From NCBI GenBank assembly GCA_000153445.1, contig CH672397.1, positions 230,930-294,929 on the forward strand: a stretch of 64,000 bases of DNA, given 5' to 3'. The stretch's first letter is position 1; each line of letters begins with the position of its first letter. This DNA comes from a gamma proteobacterium HTCC2207. GTDB lineage: Bacteria; Pseudomonadota; Gammaproteobacteria; Pseudomonadales; Porticoccaceae. Both the position numbers and the translations under genes were made by a program. Shown here one piece after another: positions 16,305 to 25,125 of this stretch. The notes beneath the pieces are model-generated. The model saw nothing but the letters and a program-made list of their open reading frames with translations, did no database searches and was not told the DNA's origin.

Positions 16305-17510
16305 ATGTTAAAAGCTGTAACAACAATTTTTCGGCGCGTTTTTCAGGGACTGATTTATCTTTCTTTGGCATTTTCGCTGCTGGTGGCGGTGAGCTTGGCT
16401 TGGCTCTGGCCGAGCTATGACTATTTGCCCGCAGAGGCAGCGAATCTGCCTGTGCAGAGGCTAAACGATGGACCGATTATTGATACTGCGATGAGCGCAG
16501 GGCTGACAGCGTTGGCGAAACAAGAGGGCTATATCAATATCAATGGCCCCTCATTGATTCGCGTTCCTGATTGGGTTGAGAATCCTCTGGGTAATTACTA
16601 TCTGTATTTCTCTCACCATAAAGGGGATTTTATTCGTCTGGCCTATGCGGATAAAGTCGAGGGCCCCTGGTCGATCTATGAACCCGGTGCGCTGGGGTTA
16701 AATCAGTCTGGTTTTCCCAGCGACAGTATTCCGAGCCTGAGTTTAGGTGAAGGGCTTGCCGAGCTGTGGAATTCGGTGTCAGTGTACTTGTTTAGAGACT
16801 CTATTTTGACGCTCTATCAAGCCGTGGTGACCGATCAAGAGTTGCGCAAACAGCGCGGTATAGTCGCCAGTCAAAGCCTCAAACCTCATATAGCCAGTCC
16901 AGAAGTCGTAATCGATAACGCCAATCAGCAGATTGTGATGTTCTTCCATGGTCAGCGTGACAGCCTTTCTCAGGTAAGCGGTGTCGCGGTGTCCACTAAT
17001 GGTGTCGATTTTACTGTCAGTGAGCAAAAACTCGGCGCGGTCTATTTGCGCAGTTTTGCCTATAGGGACCAATATTATTTTTTAGCCGCTCCGGGGATCC
17101 TTTATCGCAGTGATAAATTACTCGGTGACTATGAGCCGCGGCGCAAATCGTTACTGGGTACTGATGCGCGTCATAGCGCAGTGCTAGTGCAAGGCGATCG
17201 ACTGACAGTGGTCTGGTCGCGGGTTGGCGATGCGCCTGAACGACTCTTGGTCTCAACCGTCAGCTTGGCGTCTACCGACTGGAACGATTGGGTGCCAACC
17301 TATCCCTCTGAACTGCTGCGCGCGCAACAGCCTTGGGAGGGCAGTGAGTTGCCTGTGCAGCCATCCCTGCGCGGCGAGACTTTTGAGGCGACCAATGATC
17401 TCCGTGACCCGGATATATTTGTCGATACCGATGGTCAGATCTATCTGCTCTATGTGGCGGCGGGTGAACAGTCGATTGGTGTGGTGCGTTTAAATCAAGC
17501 ACCACTGTAG
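16305..17510 (+). CDS. membrane-anchored beta-propeller protein, GH43-like
   Basis: This 401-residue protein of uncertain function has one N-terminal transmembrane segment (about residues 14-35), and the rest should lie in the periplasm. Repeated motifs such as YYLYFSHHKGDFIRLAYADKVEGPW and RDPDIFVDTDGQIYLLYVA are typical blades of five-bladed beta-propellers of the GH43/GH32/GH117 type, in which DPD or similar acids sit in the central pocket. I cannot identify a full catalytic triad by eye, so it may be an inactive or divergent glycosidase or a sugar-binding protein. It follows the alkylsulfatase by 57 bp on the same strand, so they may be co-transcribed. Confidence 0.65.
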   Translation: MLKAVTTIFRRVFQGLIYLSLAFSLLVAVSLAWLWPSYDYLPAEAANLPVQRLNDGPIIDTAMSAGLTALAKQEGYININGPSLIRVPDWVENPLGNYYLYFSHHKGDFIRLAYADKVEGPWSIYEPGALGLNQSGFPSDSIPSLSLGEGLAELWNSVSVYLFRDSILTLYQAVVTDQELRKQRGIVASQSLKPHIASPEVVIDNANQQIVMFFHGQRDSLSQVSGVAVSTNGVDFTVSEQKLGAVYLRSFAYRDQYYFLAAPGILYRSDKLLGDYEPRRKSLLGTDARHSAVLVQGDRLTVVWSRVGDAPERLLVSTVSLASTDWNDWVPTYPSELLRAQQPWEGSELPVQPSLRGETFEATNDLRDPDIFVDTDGQIYLLYVAAGEQSIGVVRLNQAPL

Positions 17511-17566
17511 CAGCGCCACAGTACGGCGTAATAGTGTCGGGCTGGATGGGATGAGTGGGTTTGGAT

Positions 17567-17622
17567 GTATCGGCTGGGATGTATCGGCTTAGGTGTATCG
17601 GCTGAGGTGTATCGGCTGGAAT
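17567..17622. repeat. tandem repeat, 4 units of 14 bp
   Basis: Units GTATCGGCTGGGAT, GTATCGGCTTAGGT, GTATCGGCTGAGGT and GTATCGGCTGGAAT, starting 57 bp after the stop codon of the beta-propeller gene. Confidence 0.88.
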
Positions 17623-17719
17623 GGGCGAGTTGAAAAGGGGTGTACTGGTAATTGAGTATCTAATCCAGTACAAAAAAAATAACTAAAATTATTAATTATA
17701 AAAATAAAAGTGAAGCACT

Positions 17720-19375
17720 ATGAATAATGTAACTAGCATCTCTGAGCCATCTTTTTCCGAGCTGTCTTTTTCCGAGCTGTCTTTTTCCCAGCAAAAACTT
17801 ATCGAACTCAATGCTGAAGATGGCTTTGCCAGTTTGGTTGATGGGTTTAATCGGGCCAGTGAGAAATTTTCTGAGCGTCCCGCATTTACCTGTCTGGGTC
17901 AAACTCTCTGCTTTAGCGAAATTGAGCAGTTAAGCCGTCAATTTGGCTGTTATCTGCTCGAGCATTGTGGCCTGGGTGCCGGTGATCGTGTGGCGGTGCA
18001 GCTGCCTAATATCAGCCAGTTTCCCATCGCTATTTGGGGCATATTGCGCGCTGGCTTGGTCGTAGTAAATACCAACCCCATGTACACAGCCAGAGAGCAA
18101 CTGCATCAATTTAATGACTCCGGTGCCAAGGCCTTGGTAGTACTCAGCGACTTACTGCCGGTTACCGAACAGGTAATACCGCAAACCGGTGTTGAGACGG
18201 TGATTGCCACTAGTGCAATTGATTTGTTACAACCCCAGCCATTGCCGGCCAGCAGTCTTAGCAATCTGGTTAGCTTTACTGATGCCCTGGCTCTGGGTGC
18301 GGACAAGCAGTTACCGGAGAGATCCTCCTCCATGTCTGATGTTGCCGTTCTGCAATATACCGGCGGCACCACTGGCCCCTCTAAAGGCGCTATTTTAACC
18401 CACGGCAATATCTTTGGTGGCGTGCGCATGTCCAAGGTAAGCGTCGATTTCAGTGATGAAGAAGTGCCGGATCTGCTGATTGCGCCAATGCCGCTCTACC
18501 ATGTTTTTGGTTTTACGATGAACGCTGTCAGTGGCTTTCTCGGTGGCAGTCACTCAGTGCTGATTCCCAATGCCCGAGATATCGACAGTATGGTTGCGAC
18601 CATGAAGCAACACCCACTCACTACCATGGCGGGCATCACCACCTTACTGCAGGGCTTGATGCGCCACCCGCAGTTTGATGAGATCGATTTTTCGAGGCTT
18701 AAAGGGATTGTTGTCGGTGGTGCAGCGCTGGTTAAAGAGGTGGGTGATGAGTGGGAAGCTCGCACCGGTGCCCCCGTTTTTGAAGGCTATGGTCTCTCTG
18801 AAACCACCGCGGTACTAACCTGTAATGGCCCAGATAAAAGTCGCCTTGGCACTGTGGGTCTGCCGATGCTCTTTCAGGAAGTAAAACTGATTGATGTTGA
18901 GGGCAATGCAGTTGCCACTGGCGAACGCGGTGAGGTCTGCTGTCGCGGTGCTCATGTAATGCAGGGCTATTGGAATCGCCCTGATGCCACGGCCGAGGCG
19001 CTAGACGCGGATGGCTGGTTCCGTACCGGAGATATAGGGGTGATGGCTGAGGACGGTATGCTGACCATTGTCGACCGTTTAAAAGATATGGTTATTGTCT
19101 CTGGCTTTAATGTCTATCCCAATGAAATCGAAGATGTAGCCTATGGCCATGGGGATATTATTGAATGCGCAGTTGTTGGCGTTGCCGACGAACGAACCGG
19201 TGAAGCGGTAAAGCTGTTTGTTGTCTCCACCAATCCCGATCTCAGTGAACAGCAGGTAAAAGACTTCTGTCGCGAGCAGTTGACCGCCTATAAAGTGCCC
19301 AAGCATGTTGCCTTTATGGATGAGTTACCAAAATCTCCAGTGGGTAAAATTCTGCGGCGTGAGTTGCGTGATTAG
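17720..19375 (+). CDS. long-chain acyl-CoA synthetase (AMP-forming, FadD-like)
   Basis: This 551-residue adenylate-forming ligase activates a carboxylic acid to acyl-CoA with ATP. It contains the P-loop-like motif YTGGTTGPSKGA (about residues 212-223), YGLSETT, WFRTGDIG and the C-terminal lysine loop KSPVGKILRRELR. The first 30 residues contain EPSFS-ELSFS-ELSFS, encoded by a 15-bp tandem repeat not expected in the family and probably part of a flexible N-terminus. It lies between the sulfatase/propeller genes and a hydrolase gene and would feed the dehydrogenases in this region. FadD-like medium- or long-chain specificity is the best guess. Confidence 0.9.
   Translation: MNNVTSISEPSFSELSFSELSFSQQKLIELNAEDGFASLVDGFNRASEKFSERPAFTCLGQTLCFSEIEQLSRQFGCYLLEHCGLGAGDRVAVQLPNISQFPIAIWGILRAGLVVVNTNPMYTAREQLHQFNDSGAKALVVLSDLLPVTEQVIPQTGVETVIATSAIDLLQPQPLPASSLSNLVSFTDALALGADKQLPERSSSMSDVAVLQYTGGTTGPSKGAILTHGNIFGGVRMSKVSVDFSDEEVPDLLIAPMPLYHVFGFTMNAVSGFLGGSHSVLIPNARDIDSMVATMKQHPLTTMAGITTLLQGLMRHPQFDEIDFSRLKGIVVGGAALVKEVGDEWEARTGAPVFEGYGLSETTAVLTCNGPDKSRLGTVGLPMLFQEVKLIDVEGNAVATGERGEVCCRGAHVMQGYWNRPDATAEALDADGWFRTGDIGVMAEDGMLTIVDRLKDMVIVSGFNVYPNEIEDVAYGHGDIIECAVVGVADERTGEAVKLFVVSTNPDLSEQQVKDFCREQLTAYKVPKHVAFMDELPKSPVGKILRRELRD
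17744..17788 (+). repeat. in-frame tandem repeat, 3 units of 15 bp
   Basis: Coding units GAGCCATCTTTTTCC and twice GAGCTGTCTTTTTCC, encoding EPSFS-ELSFS-ELSFS at the N-terminus of the acyl-CoA ligase. Confidence 0.88.
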
Positions 19376-19404
19376 TCAGCCATCTCGACAGAGGTCAGTT
19401 CAGT

Positions 19405-20304
19405 ATGATTGAAGCAGGCAATACGCAATATGCGCAGTGCAATGGGCTAAAAATAGCTTACGAATCATTTGGTAAACCCGAGGATCCAGCGATTGTTTTG
19501 GTTGCAGGCTTATATAACCAGCTAGTGCGCTGGCCACTGGAGCTGTGCCAGCTATTGGTAGACCGGGGCTTTCGGGTTATTCGTTTTGATAATCGTGATA
19601 TTGGTCTAAGTGATAAATTTGATGGCGTCAGAGCACCGGGTTATTTTCGCCTGTTGCTCAGATCCTATTTTGGCATTCCGGTGTCTGCGCCCTATAACTT
19701 AGACGATATGGCGGCTGATACGGTGGGGCTATTAGATGCGCTGGAGCTTTCCGCGGCCCATTTAGTGGGTATGTCTATGGGCGGCATGATAAGTCAGATA
19801 GTGGCAGGTCGCTATCCTGATCGGGTGTTGTCGTTGACCTCGATTATGTCCACCAGCGGCGAACGGGGAAAAGGGGAGGCCTCGCTCAAGGTCAGTCTAA
19901 AAATGGTTCAGCCCGTATCAAAGGACAAAACGCCCTTGGATATAGCCGTCGATATTTGGCAGATGCTTTGCGGTCCGGCCTATCCCATGACAGATAGTGA
20001 AATCAGGGCGCAGGTGATTGCTGAGCACAAGCGCTCAAGTAATCCCGCGGGATATATGCGCCAGATCAGTGCCATTCGAACGTCTCCTAGTCGGGTGGCG
20101 TTACTCAATGCCATCAAAGTACCTACATTGATTATTCACGGCAATCAGGACGTGCTGGTGCCAGTAAGTGGCGGCATAGATACGGCTAAGCATATTGCCC
20201 ATGCCGAACTTGTTCGATTTGAGGGTATGGGGCATACCTTGCCTCGGGAGCTGCTGGAGACATTTGCTGACTTAATAGTGAACAACAGTGCTGTACAGAC
20301 CTAG
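19405..20304 (+). CDS. alpha/beta hydrolase
   Basis: This 299-residue cytoplasmic alpha/beta hydrolase has the nucleophile elbow VGMSMGGM (Ser about 123), the oxyanion region VAGLYNQL, the acid in HGNQDVLVP and the catalytic His in GMGHTLP near residue 276. It is similar in layout to 3-oxoadipate enol-lactonase and RdmC-type methyl esterases; a substrate cannot be named. The start lies 29 bp after the acyl-CoA ligase stop, so the two are probably one transcript, and it may hydrolyse an ester or lactone before CoA activation. A strong terminator follows at 20564. Confidence 0.82.
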   Translation: MIEAGNTQYAQCNGLKIAYESFGKPEDPAIVLVAGLYNQLVRWPLELCQLLVDRGFRVIRFDNRDIGLSDKFDGVRAPGYFRLLLRSYFGIPVSAPYNLDDMAADTVGLLDALELSAAHLVGMSMGGMISQIVAGRYPDRVLSLTSIMSTSGERGKGEASLKVSLKMVQPVSKDKTPLDIAVDIWQMLCGPAYPMTDSEIRAQVIAEHKRSSNPAGYMRQISAIRTSPSRVALLNAIKVPTLIIHGNQDVLVPVSGGIDTAKHIAHAELVRFEGMGHTLPRELLETFADLIVNNSAVQT

Positions 20305-20563
20305 GGTTGGCGGTAGTTTACGTTAAAAAGGCCATCTTTTGATCAGCCTAGAATAACGTGTTACCAAAGCGTTAAGCTTGGCACCAATTAACCTATGGGT
20401 GGCATCTTTGCCAAAGTTTAAGCCCTGTCGAGGCGTTATCTTAACCGCATGAAGGATTGGTTCTGTCTTGAGATAGCCCACTAAGAGGTTACCGAGAAAA
20501 CCAAGTACTCAGAGGGGCATTACCAAAAATAATAAGAATAATGCATTGTAGGGCAAAAGTTAA
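20305..20563. other. intergenic stretch without a recognised feature
   Basis: This first part of a 440-bp gap between convergent genes shows no credible ORF. It contains TTGGCACCAAT (20378-20388), which also occurs in two other gaps of this window as ATTGGTGCCAA. An unannotated small RNA ending at the terminator at 20564 is possible but I have no direct support for it. Confidence 0.4.
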
Positions 20564-20599
20564 AACGGGTAGATTCTATGGATCTGCCCGTTTTTTTTT
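20564..20599 (+). terminator. Rho-independent terminator
   Basis: AACGGGTAGAT pairs with ATCTGCCCGTT (one G-T pair), followed by nine T residues. It could end the ligase-hydrolase transcript or a small RNA. Confidence 0.85.
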
Positions 20600-20637
20600 G
20601 CGCCTTTAAAAAGTGCGCTTTGAGTCGAATCTAAGAC

Positions 20638-20675
20638 AAAAAAAGACCTCGCATTAAAGAGTGCGAGGTCTTTTT
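20638..20675. terminator. bidirectional terminator between convergent genes
   Basis: AAAAAGACCTCGCA and TGCGAGGTCTTTTT form a 14-bp perfect stem with an 8-nt loop, flanked by A-rich and T-rich sides, so it can serve both strands. Confidence 0.88.
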
Positions 20676-20744
20676 AATAGACGCTTTTTAGTTGGGGGCT
20701 TCTCTAAAAGAAGCCTCTTTGATGTTGACGCACCAGAGCCTATT

Positions 20745-22025
20745 TTAGCGCTCAATAATAGCCGTAACCCCCTGACCACCAGCAGCACAGATTGAGATTA
20801 ATCCGCGACCACTGCCTTTTTGTTCGAGTAATTTTGCCAATGTGGCGATTATTCGAGGTCCTGTGGCTGCAAAGGGGTGACCTGTGGCTACGCTGGAACC
20901 GTTTACATTGAGCTTGCTGCGATCGATGCTGCCCAGCGCGCCATCAAGGCCTAGCTTGTTCTTACAGAAGTCTTCATCTTCCCAAGCCTTCATTGTGCAC
21001 AGAGCCTGAGCAGCAAAGGCTTCGTGAATCTCGTAGAAATCGAAGTCCTGCAAAGTTAAGCCAGCGCGAGCGAGCATTCTTGGTACGGCGTAAGCCGGTG
21101 CCATAAGCAGGCCTTCGCTCTGTTGTCCTTCAGTGTAGAAATCTACCGCAGCCACTTCGCTATGGGTGAGATAGGCCTGTATCGGCAGATTGCGCGCGGT
21201 AGCCCAGTCTTCGCTGGCCAGCAGCACAGCGGCGGCGCCATCAGTAAGGGTGGTGGAGTTTGCAGCAGTCAAGGTGCCATTTTCCCGATCATAGGCGGGC
21301 TTGAGTTTTGCCAGCTTCTCTAGGGGAGTGTCACGCATAATGCCGTCGCGGCTCACACCGTTAAAGGGGCGAATAAGGTCATCAAAAAAACCGCTCTCAT
21401 AGGCCGCGATAAGGTTTTGGTGGCTGTTGAATGTCAGCTGATCCTGATCTTCACGACTCACTCCCCATTCCTTGACCATAAGTTCACAGTGCTGGCCCAT
21501 AGACAGCCCAGTGCGTGGTTCAGCATTGGCTGGTATGGCGGGCACTATAAAACTGGGTCTTACACTTGCCAGAGCCTTTAGACGCTGACCTAATGTTTTG
21601 GCGCGGTTTAGACGCAGCATCATTTTGCGGTACTTTTCATTGAGCGCGATGGGGGCATCACTGGCGGTATCTGTACCACCGGCAATACCAGAGTCAATCT
21701 GCCCCAGGGCAATCTTGTTGCCAACCAAGATAGCGGCTTCAAGGCCGGTGCCGCAGGCCTGCTGCACATCATAGGCTGGTGTTTGCAGCGACAGACCGGA
21801 ATCTAAGGTTGCTTCGCGGGCCAAATTAAAATCCCTAGAATGTTTCATAACGGCGCCGGCGGCGACTTCGCCAAGACGCTCACCCTCTAAATCAAAACGC
21901 AGTACAAGACCTTTTAGGGCCGCTGTGAGCATATCCATATTGCTGGCGTCGCTGTAGGCTGTATTGCTGCGAACAAAGGGAATTCGACTTCCGCCGACAA
22001 TGGCTACTTTACGAATATTGGTCAT
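20745..22025 (-). CDS. thiolase, FadI/FadA2-like acetyl-CoA acyltransferase
   Basis: This 426-residue thiolase has the active cysteine in DVQQACGTGLEA (Cys about 91), NVNGSSVATGHPFAATGPR and CAAGGQGV near the C-terminus. It is longer than the thiolase at 12890 and clearly a different subfamily, close to FadI or mycobacterial FadA2. The gene is divergent from a high-molecular-weight FabG (22207), a neighbour relationship like that of M. tuberculosis Rv0243-Rv0242c. Together they could interconvert 3-keto- and 3-hydroxyacyl-CoA and cleave or condense them. The 181-bp divergent spacer presumably holds both promoters; I could not define them. Confidence 0.87.
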   Translation of the reverse strand: MTNIRKVAIVGGSRIPFVRSNTAYSDASNMDMLTAALKGLVLRFDLEGERLGEVAAGAVMKHSRDFNLAREATLDSGLSLQTPAYDVQQACGTGLEAAILVGNKIALGQIDSGIAGGTDTASDAPIALNEKYRKMMLRLNRAKTLGQRLKALASVRPSFIVPAIPANAEPRTGLSMGQHCELMVKEWGVSREDQDQLTFNSHQNLIAAYESGFFDDLIRPFNGVSRDGIMRDTPLEKLAKLKPAYDRENGTLTAANSTTLTDGAAAVLLASEDWATARNLPIQAYLTHSEVAAVDFYTEGQQSEGLLMAPAYAVPRMLARAGLTLQDFDFYEIHEAFAAQALCTMKAWEDEDFCKNKLGLDGALGSIDRSKLNVNGSSVATGHPFAATGPRIIATLAKLLEQKGSGRGLISICAAGGQGVTAIIER

Positions 22026-22206
22026 AGTGAGTGCTTTCCAGTAATAGAGTGGTTGAACGGTTTAAGAAGATCTATTCGCCAGAATAGGGTATTGCACGCC
22101 ATAAGCCAATGACTCTACTAATTGAAAATACTGTCACTGCGGTCAATTCCATTGCCTAGGCTGATAGTAGAATACGCACACATGTGATTAATTCAGGGAA
22201 ACAACA

Positions 22207-23559
22207 ATGTCTGATACCTATTTGGAACTTGCCAATTCGGCACTGGGGAAAAAACTCTTTTCGGCCATGGGACTTCCAGAGCCTGTGGCTCTGGTGCGTG
22301 AGAATCCTGAGAAACCCCATCATCTGAGTGGCAAGGTACTTTTAGGGGCCAGTTTAGGGTCATTATTTGGCGGCTCTATAGAGGGTTTTTTAAAGGACAC
22401 GGCGATAGAGATCAGTGGGCCTCTAGTAACTGAGAAACTAGTAACTGAAAAACGCCATCTAATTTACGACGCCTCCGGCATTGCCACTGCGGAACAAAGC
22501 GCAGAGCTCTACGAATTTTTTCATCAGCAGGTCAAGTCACTGGCTCACTGTGGTCGCGTTATTGTGATCGGCTTAAAGCCCAGCGCTGCCGATAGCCTAG
22601 AGCAGGGTGCGGTGCAGCGTGGTCTGCATGGTTTTGTTAAATCACTGGCGAAAGAGATAGGCCGCAATGGTTCCACGGCTAATTTACTGATGGTGGATAA
22701 GGGTGGTGATGCTGCTATAGAAGCCCCGATAAGATTTTTGCTCTCAGCCGGTTCTGCATTTATGAATGCTCAGATACTCACCGCCAGTGCGCCAGTGGCC
22801 CCTATGGAAGCGAATTGGCAGCAGCCGTTACAGGGAAAAATACTGGTAGTCACTGGCGTAGCGCGGGGGATTGGCTTAGCCATTGCCGAGGTGTTAGCGC
22901 GAGACGGTGCTCAAGTTATTGGCGTTGATGTGCCCCAGGCAGAAGCGGAGCTCAGGTCGGCTATGGAGCGTTTGGGTGGATTGGCACTGCCCCTAGATAT
23001 AACCAGTGAGGGAGCAGCGACTATTTTGCGTGACTTCTGTAGTGCTCGAACCTCATCACTCCATGGCATTATTCACAATGCCGGTGTCACCAGAGATAAA
23101 ATGTTATCGCGCATGACAGACCAGCAGTGGAATATGCTGATGCAGGTCAATCTGGGCAGCGTGCAGCGGATTAATGCGGCGCTGCTAGACACCGAGCTTC
23201 TCGATAATGGCGGCAAGATAGTCGGCGTAGCGTCGATCAGTGGTATTGCTGGCAATATTGGGCAGACCAACTATGGTTTTTCTAAGTCGGCGGTGATCGG
23301 CATGGTAGAGACCATGGCTGAATCCTGTGGCGCGCGAGGTATAACGATTAATGCAGTGGCGCCTGGTTTTATTGAAACCCAAATGACTGCGGCGATTCCG
23401 TTTTTCACCCGACAGATGGGTCGCAGGCTATCGTCGTTGGGTCAGGGCGGCCTGCCGATTGATGTGGCAGAAGTGATTGGCTTTTTTGTCAGTCCTCAGG
23501 CTGCCGGTGTTAACGGAAATGTGGTGAGAGTCTGTGGGCAGAGTATTTTGGGCGCTTAA
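22207..23559 (+). CDS. high-molecular-weight FabG-type 3-oxoacyl reductase
   Basis: This 450-residue protein has two Rossmann-like halves. The N-terminal half (about residues 1-200) is flavodoxin-like and lacks a cofactor motif, and the C-terminal half is a full SDR with TGVARGIG (about 216-223), HNAG, and Ser...Tyr-x-x-x-Lys in SISGIAGNIGQTNYGFSK. This architecture is that of mycobacterial FabG4 (Rv0242c), an NADH-dependent 3-oxoacyl-CoA/ACP reductase, about twice the length of ordinary FabG. The start ATG follows AGGGAAAC. A 15-bp duplication encodes LVTEK-LVTEK near residue 73. A bidirectional terminator follows. Confidence 0.87.
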   Translation: MSDTYLELANSALGKKLFSAMGLPEPVALVRENPEKPHHLSGKVLLGASLGSLFGGSIEGFLKDTAIEISGPLVTEKLVTEKRHLIYDASGIATAEQSAELYEFFHQQVKSLAHCGRVIVIGLKPSAADSLEQGAVQRGLHGFVKSLAKEIGRNGSTANLLMVDKGGDAAIEAPIRFLLSAGSAFMNAQILTASAPVAPMEANWQQPLQGKILVVTGVARGIGLAIAEVLARDGAQVIGVDVPQAEAELRSAMERLGGLALPLDITSEGAATILRDFCSARTSSLHGIIHNAGVTRDKMLSRMTDQQWNMLMQVNLGSVQRINAALLDTELLDNGGKIVGVASISGIAGNIGQTNYGFSKSAVIGMVETMAESCGARGITINAVAPGFIETQMTAAIPFFTRQMGRRLSSLGQGGLPIDVAEVIGFFVSPQAAGVNGNVVRVCGQSILGA

Positions 23560-23584
23560 TCAGGCTTAAGGATTTACTAAGATC

Positions 23585-23624
23585 AAAAAAAATGGCGGGA
23601 AGCAAAACTCCCCGCCATTTTTTT
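23585..23624. terminator. bidirectional terminator between FabG-type gene and dapD
   Basis: AAAAAAAATGGCGGG and CCCGCCATTTTTTT form a long stem with an 11-nt loop, with A and T tails on both sides. Confidence 0.92.
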
Positions 23625-23655
23625 GCTTATTTTAAGAACTCAATCAAGGGCACTT

Positions 23656-24678
23656 TTAAGCGTGAAGAGCCGCGTTGAGTTCCACTGCGCTCTTGTTGGT
23701 TAGGCATTCAACCGCGCCGCTGACCGAGTTACGTCTAAATAACAGATCGCTTTTGCCGGCCAGGTCACGGGCTTTCATCTTGCCGCTGGCCTGCTTTTGG
23801 TCGTCGAGCATGGTGACAATAGTGCCGGCAGTAATATACAGGCCAGCCTCAACAGTGCAGCGATCGCCAAGGGGAATGCCGAGACCGGCATTGGCACCGA
23901 GCAGACATTTTTCGCCTACCGCAATAACCATGCTGCCACCGCCAGAAAGCGTACCCATAATCGATGCGCCGCCGCCGATATCGGACCCAGCACCGCAGAA
24001 CACACCAGCGGAAACACGGCCTTCGATCATATTAGGGCCTTCAGTGCCGGCGTTAAAGTTGATAAAGCCCTCATGCATCACAGTGGTGCCTTCGCCTACA
24101 TAGGCACCAAGACGGACTCGTGATGTGTCGGCAATACGCAGACCGCTGGGAACTACGTAGTCCACCATCTTAGGGAACTTATCCACACAGTCGACGGTTA
24201 GGGATTGGCCCGCTAGACGCGCTTCCAACTGACGAGCTGGTAGTTCTTCGATATCGATAGCGCCCATATTAGTCCAGGCGCAATTCTTCAATACGCCGAA
24301 GATGCCGGTGAGGTCAGTGCCATGAGGTTTAACCAATCGGTGTGAGAGCAAATGCAGTTTTAGATAGCCCTGAGGCACTGTGATCGGTGCGGTGTTTTCG
24401 GCGAAGGCCACGGCCACTACTGGACGACTTGATGCGGCCAGTGAGGCAACGCTGTCTGCCAGATCGGAGAAGCCATTTTGCTTGAGTGCAGATTGCAGTG
24501 CGGCCAATTGCTCGACGCTGGGTTCTACCTCGCCATCGGTCAATGCCAACGTCACGGCGATTATATCTCTTAACGTTTGCTCTGGATTCAGCAGTGGCTG
24601 TGGGTAAAACACCTCCAGCCATTCGCCTTTAGAATTCTTACTGCCAACGCCAATGGCGAAACTGTACAAATTACTCAT
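23656..24678 (-). CDS. dapD: 2,3,4,5-tetrahydropyridine-2,6-dicarboxylate N-succinyltransferase
   Basis: This 340-residue enzyme of the succinylase branch of lysine/diaminopimelate synthesis transfers succinyl from succinyl-CoA to tetrahydrodipicolinate. It is the long Pseudomonas-type DapD, with an N-terminal domain, then left-handed beta-helix hexapeptide repeats (about residues 190-310, including VGEGTTVMHEGFINFNAGTEG). The start is placed at ATG 24678 (MSNLYSFAIGVG), where family similarity begins, although the frame stays open upstream. It sits 28 bp downstream of an ArsC/Spx-like gene, an arrangement seen in Pseudomonas. dapC, needed two steps later, is nearby on the same strand. Confidence 0.93.
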   Translation of the reverse strand: MSNLYSFAIGVGSKNSKGEWLEVFYPQPLLNPEQTLRDIIAVTLALTDGEVEPSVEQLAALQSALKQNGFSDLADSVASLAASSRPVVAVAFAENTAPITVPQGYLKLHLLSHRLVKPHGTDLTGIFGVLKNCAWTNMGAIDIEELPARQLEARLAGQSLTVDCVDKFPKMVDYVVPSGLRIADTSRVRLGAYVGEGTTVMHEGFINFNAGTEGPNMIEGRVSAGVFCGAGSDIGGGASIMGTLSGGGSMVIAVGEKCLLGANAGLGIPLGDRCTVEAGLYITAGTIVTMLDDQKQASGKMKARDLAGKSDLLFRRNSVSGAVECLTNKSAVELNAALHA

Positions 24679-24706
24679 GCTAATTCTCTTTTGTTGATCT
24701 AAATGA

Positions 24707-25051
24707 TTAATTAAAAATTGTCTGGTACTGCTCGGCTTTAAAGCCAATGGTAATAACCCCGTCATTATCTAATACGGGGCGTTTGATCATTGCTGGGTGT
24801 TCCGCCAGCAGGGCGGCCACATTGTCACTGGTGGTTGCCTCTTGAATGCTTGGGTCAAGCTTGCGCCAGGTGGTGCCGCGGCGATTGAGAACGGTTTCCC
24901 AGCCTGCCTGGGCAATCCATAGTTCGATGGTTGCTGCGTCTAGGCCGTCAGCGCGAAAATCGTGAAAGCGGTATTCAATGTCATTGTCGCTCAGCCAGTT
25001 GCGCGCCTTTTTGATGGTGTCGCAGTTTTTAATCCCGTAGACGGTAATCAA
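24707..25051 (-). CDS. ArsC/Spx-family protein (YffB-like)
   Basis: This 114-residue thioredoxin-fold protein is of the ArsC-related Spx/YffB group. It begins YGIKNCDTIKKARNWL, with a single active-site cysteine, and contains NRRGTTWRKLD and PAMIKRPVL, all very close to E. coli YffB. The start is a TTG at 25051, chosen because it puts the protein at the family N-terminus and is preceded at good spacing by AAGGAG. YffB-type proteins are thought to act in a glutathione- or thiol-linked reduction; the exact role is not established. It precedes dapD in the same direction, so co-transcription is likely. Confidence 0.87.
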   Translation of the reverse strand: MITVYGIKNCDTIKKARNWLSDNDIEYRFHDFRADGLDAATIELWIAQAGWETVLNRRGTTWRKLDPSIQEATTSDNVAALLAEHPAMIKRPVLDNDGVITIGFKAEQYQTIFN

Positions 25052-25125
25052 TGCAGCAATCTCCTTGTGTTTACTGGCCGTGAAGCATAGCAAAAAAGCG
25101 CCTTTCAAAAAATCAGATTGTGGCT

